Shown: one piece after another, positions 63,940 to 64,000 of the stretch | How positions within the stretch are numbered: position 1 is the stretch's first letter | Layout: each line of letters starts with the position of its first letter | Notes under the pieces: model-generated | Database searches by the model: none | Seen by the model: the letters and a program-made list of their open reading frames with translations, nothing else | What the model was told of the DNA's origin: nothing | Made by a program: the position numbers and the translations under genes | Assembly: GCF_001623075.1 (NCBI RefSeq) | Contig: NZ_LMCF01000222.1 | Location: 62,001 to 126,000, forward strand | Direction of reading: 5' to 3' | Source: Pseudovibrio sp. Ad37 | Lineage (GTDB): Bacteria; Pseudomonadota; Alphaproteobacteria; Rhizobiales; Stappiaceae | DNA: 64,000 nt

Positions 63940-64000
63940 GCTTCCCCCTCGAAACAAGTAGTTTTCCTAATATCAGTCTTTAACACCACATGGTCCGGTG

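Overview
The window is chromosomal DNA of an alphaproteobacterium, most likely a marine member of the Hyphomicrobiales close to Pseudovibrio/Stappiaceae. This rests on the gene order ruvC-ruvA-ruvB-ybgC-tolQ-tolR-tolA, the zapA / 6S RNA / 5-FCL neighbourhood, the run tkt-gap-pgk-thiE, and families largely restricted to this class (TrcR/DUF1013, RcdA-like DUF1465, DUF1192, DUF4164, aa3-type oxidase subunit IV). A PTS permease and an orphan type III effector/chaperone-like pair also suit a Pseudovibrio-type host. The genus is inference; the class is well supported.

Layout. 0-4.6 kb (minus): Tol-Pal and Ruv genes. 4.7-7.7 kb: an insertion-like block with two tandem TauE/SafE-type exporters, an Lrp/AsnC regulator and an unknown membrane protein, placed between ruvC and yebC, which are often neighbours in this class. 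7.8-13.2 kb: yebC, ymdB, 5-FCL, 6S RNA, a PTS EIICB permease, zapA and a DUF4164 gene; the PTS gene splits the usual zapA-ssrS-fcl cluster. 13.8-22.8 kb (plus): transketolase, GAPDH, PGK, a ThiE-like protein, a Sel1-repeat protein, EF-P and an inositol-monophosphatase family protein. 22.9-25.9 kb: an 839-residue candidate type III effector behind a CesT-like chaperone. 26.2-31.5 kb: a TetR-controlled unit (frameshifted EamA transporter plus TrmO-like protein), a DUF2938 protein, a MarR-controlled nitroreductase unit and a PP2A-type phosphatase.

31.5-40.5 kb is the accessory part: palindromic repeats, an IS110-family transposase with a structured upstream flank, an unknown membrane protein, a stator-like MotA/OmpA pair, an Old Yellow Enzyme with a divergent LysR regulator, and small or broken ORFs. 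40.9-48 kb returns to core genes: TrcR, a quinone oxidoreductase, DUF1192, a candidate small RNA, an RcdA-like protein, ribosomal protein L31, an ABC exporter and an SDR. 47.5-64 kb holds a propionyl-CoA synthetase, a third TSUP permease, an acyl-CoA synthetase, two YdcH-like proteins, purE-purK, a MATE pump, a class II glutamine amidotransferase, ribosomal protein S21, a TPR lipoprotein, an alpha/beta hydrolase, an acetoacetate decarboxylase, an unknown exported protein and aa3-oxidase subunit IV.

The most distinctive signals are the effector/chaperone pair, the three-hairpin small-RNA candidate with a CCUCCC stretch and an upstream CtrA-like box, two matched pairs of operator palindromes (TetR, MarR), the 45-bp palindromic repeat that supplies the C-terminus of one gene, the IS110 element beside REP-like palindromes, and the frameshift in the EamA gene. 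No CRISPR array, tRNA or rRNA was seen.
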